Shown: piece after piece, positions 6,389 to 7,758 of the stretch
Layout: each line of letters opens with the position of its first letter
How positions within the stretch are numbered: the stretch's first letter is position 1
Assembly: GCA_036388295.1 (NCBI GenBank)
Contig: DASVSC010000287.1
Span: 1-7,758, forward strand
Source: RYN-431 sp036388295
Lineage (GTDB): Bacteria > Planctomycetota > Phycisphaerae > Tepidisphaerales > Tepidisphaeraceae
Length of the DNA stretch: 7,758 nt
Direction of reading: 5' to 3'
Position numbers and translations under genes: made by a program
Notes under the pieces: model-generated
The model's input: only the letters and a program-made list of their open reading frames with translations
What the model was told of the DNA's origin: nothing
The model's database searches: none

Positions 6389-7104
6389 GCGGCCATCCTC
6401 TGCGCCCGCAATGACGCCTCGGCCCAGTAGAAGTCGCGCAGGGTGTCGATCTCCACTGTTTCATCCGCGGCCGTCGCAATGCCGCGGCGGTCGACGCCGA
6501 ACATCGCGTGCGGGTCGTTCGGTGCGGCCTCGCCACGCAGGAGCGAAGCGCGGCTCATCACAACCACTGCACCGTCGTGCAGGTGAAGCGGTTCCAGGTC
6601 TTGGCGGCGATGGATGCTGCCGGGCTGTAGCGCCGAAACGCGGTCGCCGTCGAGGCGGCTCATCCAGGCCGGGTGCCACTTGCCGACGGGGCAGAACGTA
6701 CGCACCGAGTCACAAGCGGTTTTCTTCCAGCAGTCGACGGCCCGGTCGATCACGCCGCTGCCGCGTACGGCGACGTTGCCGTACAGGACGACGACTGCGT
6801 CCATCGGCTGGCCGTGTTGTTCGACGGCGTGCAGGGCGTGGAGCATCACGTCCTGCACGCTGGCGTCGTCCGTCGCCAGAGACGCGGGTCGTTCGATGGC
6901 GTCAAAGCGGCGACGCCGTGCGAGTGACAGCAGGGCCTGCGAGTCACTGCTCACGACAAGATGCGTCAGCGTGCGGGCGGCGGCGGCGTGGTCGAGGGTG
7001 TACTCGATCACGGGCCGGCCCAGGAGCAGTCGCAGATGTTTATCCGCCAGGCCGCGGCTGCCGCCGCGCGCCAGGACAACGCCAAGGACATTCTGTCGTT
7101 TCAT
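6385..7104 (-). CDS. neuA: CMP-nonulosonate (acylneuraminate) cytidylyltransferase
   Basis: This 239-residue protein transfers CMP from CTP to a nonulosonic acid, producing the activated donor for glycosyltransferases. It shows the nucleotide-binding start VVLARGGSRGLADKHLRLL (9-27), RPASLATDDASVQDV (72-86), DGAVVVMSR, and a C-terminal VEIDTLRDFYWAEA (217-230) that matches the family's ending. The usual LQPTSPLR block is replaced by LYGNVAVR (107-114), which points to a divergent subfamily. I chose ATG 7104 over ATG 7116. It forms an ATGA overlap with the upstream radical SAM stop, as the next junction does; it puts residue 1 at the usual distance from ARGG; and the TAAGGA element lies 12 nt before it but directly abuts ATG 7116. 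The longer start would add MAPT. The downstream neuB start overlaps the stop by 4 bp. Neu5Ac versus legionaminate specificity is not resolvable here. Confidence 0.88.
   Translation of the reverse strand: MKRQNVLGVVLARGGSRGLADKHLRLLLGRPVIEYTLDHAAAARTLTHLVVSSDSQALLSLARRRRFDAIERPASLATDDASVQDVMLHALHAVEQHGQPMDAVVVLYGNVAVRGSGVIDRAVDCWKKTACDSVRTFCPVGKWHPAWMSRLDGDRVSALQPGSIHRRQDLEPLHLHDGAVVVMSRASLLRGEAAPNDPHAMFGVDRRGIATAADETVEIDTLRDFYWAEASLRAQRMAA
6396..6400 (-). promoter_or_regulatory. Shine-Dalgarno element for neuB
   Basis: On the minus strand this reads GAGGA, 7 nt before GTG 6388 and inside the last codons of the cytidylyltransferase gene. It helps decide in favour of the GTG start, which also gives the 4-bp GTGA overlap. 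Confidence 0.6.
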
Positions 7105-7758
7105 GGTCGGTGCCATTCCTTACAACGGTTACACAAATCAGGAAGCTGCGCCAGTCGGCCGTGTGCCGCACGGAGGTCCTGCTGCGGGCCTTGCCAGACG
7201 TCGGCGATCCGGTCGTCGCCGAGGCGGCCGAGGGCGTGTTCGCCGAACGCGTCCTGTTCGCACGCGACGATGCGTCCGTCGCTCAGGATGGTGATTCGGC
7301 TACTCAATCGCGCGCACGGCCGGCGGACGGGCGGCGTCATGTCGGCGACATCGATGCCGCTGATTCGCCCGCCGAACGCGGTCGGGCCAACGATGACTGC
7401 GCTGCCGATCGCGCGCAGCCACGTGTCGTACCAATGTTCCATCTCGTCGAAGTTCGCAAGCAGCTTCGTGAACAGCGGGACGACGAGCGGCGTGCCGCTC
7501 GCCAGCCGTTGGCGGGCTTCGAGCAGACGCTGGATGTTCTCGACGACGCGCGTCATGCCGTCGACGCCCATTACGTCGCGGTACACCACAGGCGTCATCG
7601 CCGGCAGGTGCACGGCCACCACGTCCGCGCCGGACGCAGCCAGTGCACTGACGAAAGCGAGATCGGTCGTCAACAAATCCGTTTCAACAGACACGGCGGC
7701 GACGGCGGAAAGCCGGCGAACAATGTCCACCACGTGCGGGTGCAGCAACGGGTCACCG
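7101..7758 (-). CDS. Radical SAM/SPASM domain protein (5' end outside the window)
   Basis: The frame is open to the right edge of the window, and the last 218 residues are visible. The first visible residues, GDPLLHPHVVDIV, match the internal (G)GDPLLHP strand of radical SAM barrels, so the TTG at 7748 is not the start and the CxxxCxxC cluster motif must lie beyond the edge. The C-terminus is SPASM/twitch-like. It has Cys at 7314-7316 (RRPCARL), then a strand-turn ITILSDGRIVACEQD with Cys at 7260-7262, HALGRLGDDRIADVW, and a final CNRC (Cys at 7131-7133 and 7122-7124) just before the stop. Those Cys would bind an auxiliary iron-sulfur cluster. SPASM proteins modify peptides, proteins or small molecules; the substrate here is unknown. 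It is the first visible gene of the neu operon, overlapping neuA by 4 bp, so it probably works on or with the same glycoconjugate. Confidence 0.85.
   Translation of the reverse strand, partial: GDPLLHPHVVDIVRRLSAVAAVSVETDLLTTDLAFVSALAASGADVVAVHLPAMTPVVYRDVMGVDGMTRVVENIQRLLEARQRLASGTPLVVPLFTKLLANFDEMEHWYDTWLRAIGSAVIVGPTAFGGRISGIDVADMTPPVRRPCARLSSRITILSDGRIVACEQDAFGEHALGRLGDDRIADVWQGPQQDLRAAHGRLAQLPDLCNRCKEWHRP
7117..7122 (-). promoter_or_regulatory. Shine-Dalgarno element deciding the cytidylyltransferase start
   Basis: On the minus strand this reads TAAGGA, inside the SPASM Cys codons of the upstream gene. It ends 12 nt before ATG 7104 but directly abuts ATG 7116, where a ribosome could not use it. 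It therefore favours the inner ATG, although 12 nt is a slightly long spacing. Confidence 0.5.

Noticed and set aside
7746..7748. TTG as the start of the radical SAM gene
   Set aside because: The frame continues upstream to the window edge and gives GDP directly before LLHP, reproducing an internal radical SAM motif. The gene is therefore truncated by the window rather than started here.

Overview
The window is GC-rich, densely coding bacterial DNA with no RNA gene, mobile element or CRISPR array that I can see. It has a two-arm convergent layout. I think a planctomycete (possibly Phycisphaerae-like) or a related heterotroph is the most likely source, because of high GC, few Shine-Dalgarno sequences and this mixture of families. 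This is a weak inference, not a marker-based assignment.

The left arm (1-3355, + strand) holds three genes. First is the 3' end of an unrecognised protein with a Pro/Ala-rich tail. After a 25-bp gap comes a GTG-started alkaline-phosphatase-superfamily (nucleotide pyrophosphatase/phosphodiesterase-like) protein, in which several residues at the usual metal-ligand positions are replaced. After a 12-bp gap comes a transmembrane sensor histidine kinase whose extracytoplasmic domain carries a CxxCH heme-c attachment motif (DUF3365/Tll0287-like). The short gaps suggest co-transcription.

The right arm (3361-7758, - strand) reads leftwards. Its order is a radical SAM/SPASM protein (5' end outside the window), a CMP-nonulosonate cytidylyltransferase (neuA-like), a nonulosonate synthase (neuB), a hydrolysing UDP-GlcNAc 2-epimerase (neuC) and an HDOD signalling protein. 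The first four genes overlap by 4, 4 and 11 bp, so they almost certainly form one translationally coupled operon. neuC, neuB and neuA together supply three successive steps: release of ManNAc or a related 2-epimerised sugar, PEP condensation to a nine-carbon acid, and CMP activation. The locus therefore makes a CMP-activated sialic acid-like sugar (Neu5Ac, or legionaminic acid if 6-deoxy precursor genes lie outside). The HDOD gene follows after 42 bp and may be read through from the operon.

The two arms meet tail-to-tail with only 5 bp between the histidine kinase and HDOD stop codons. The points most worth following up are the remodelled phosphodiesterase active site, the heme-sensing kinase, and the coupling of a radical SAM/SPASM enzyme to nonulosonate synthesis.
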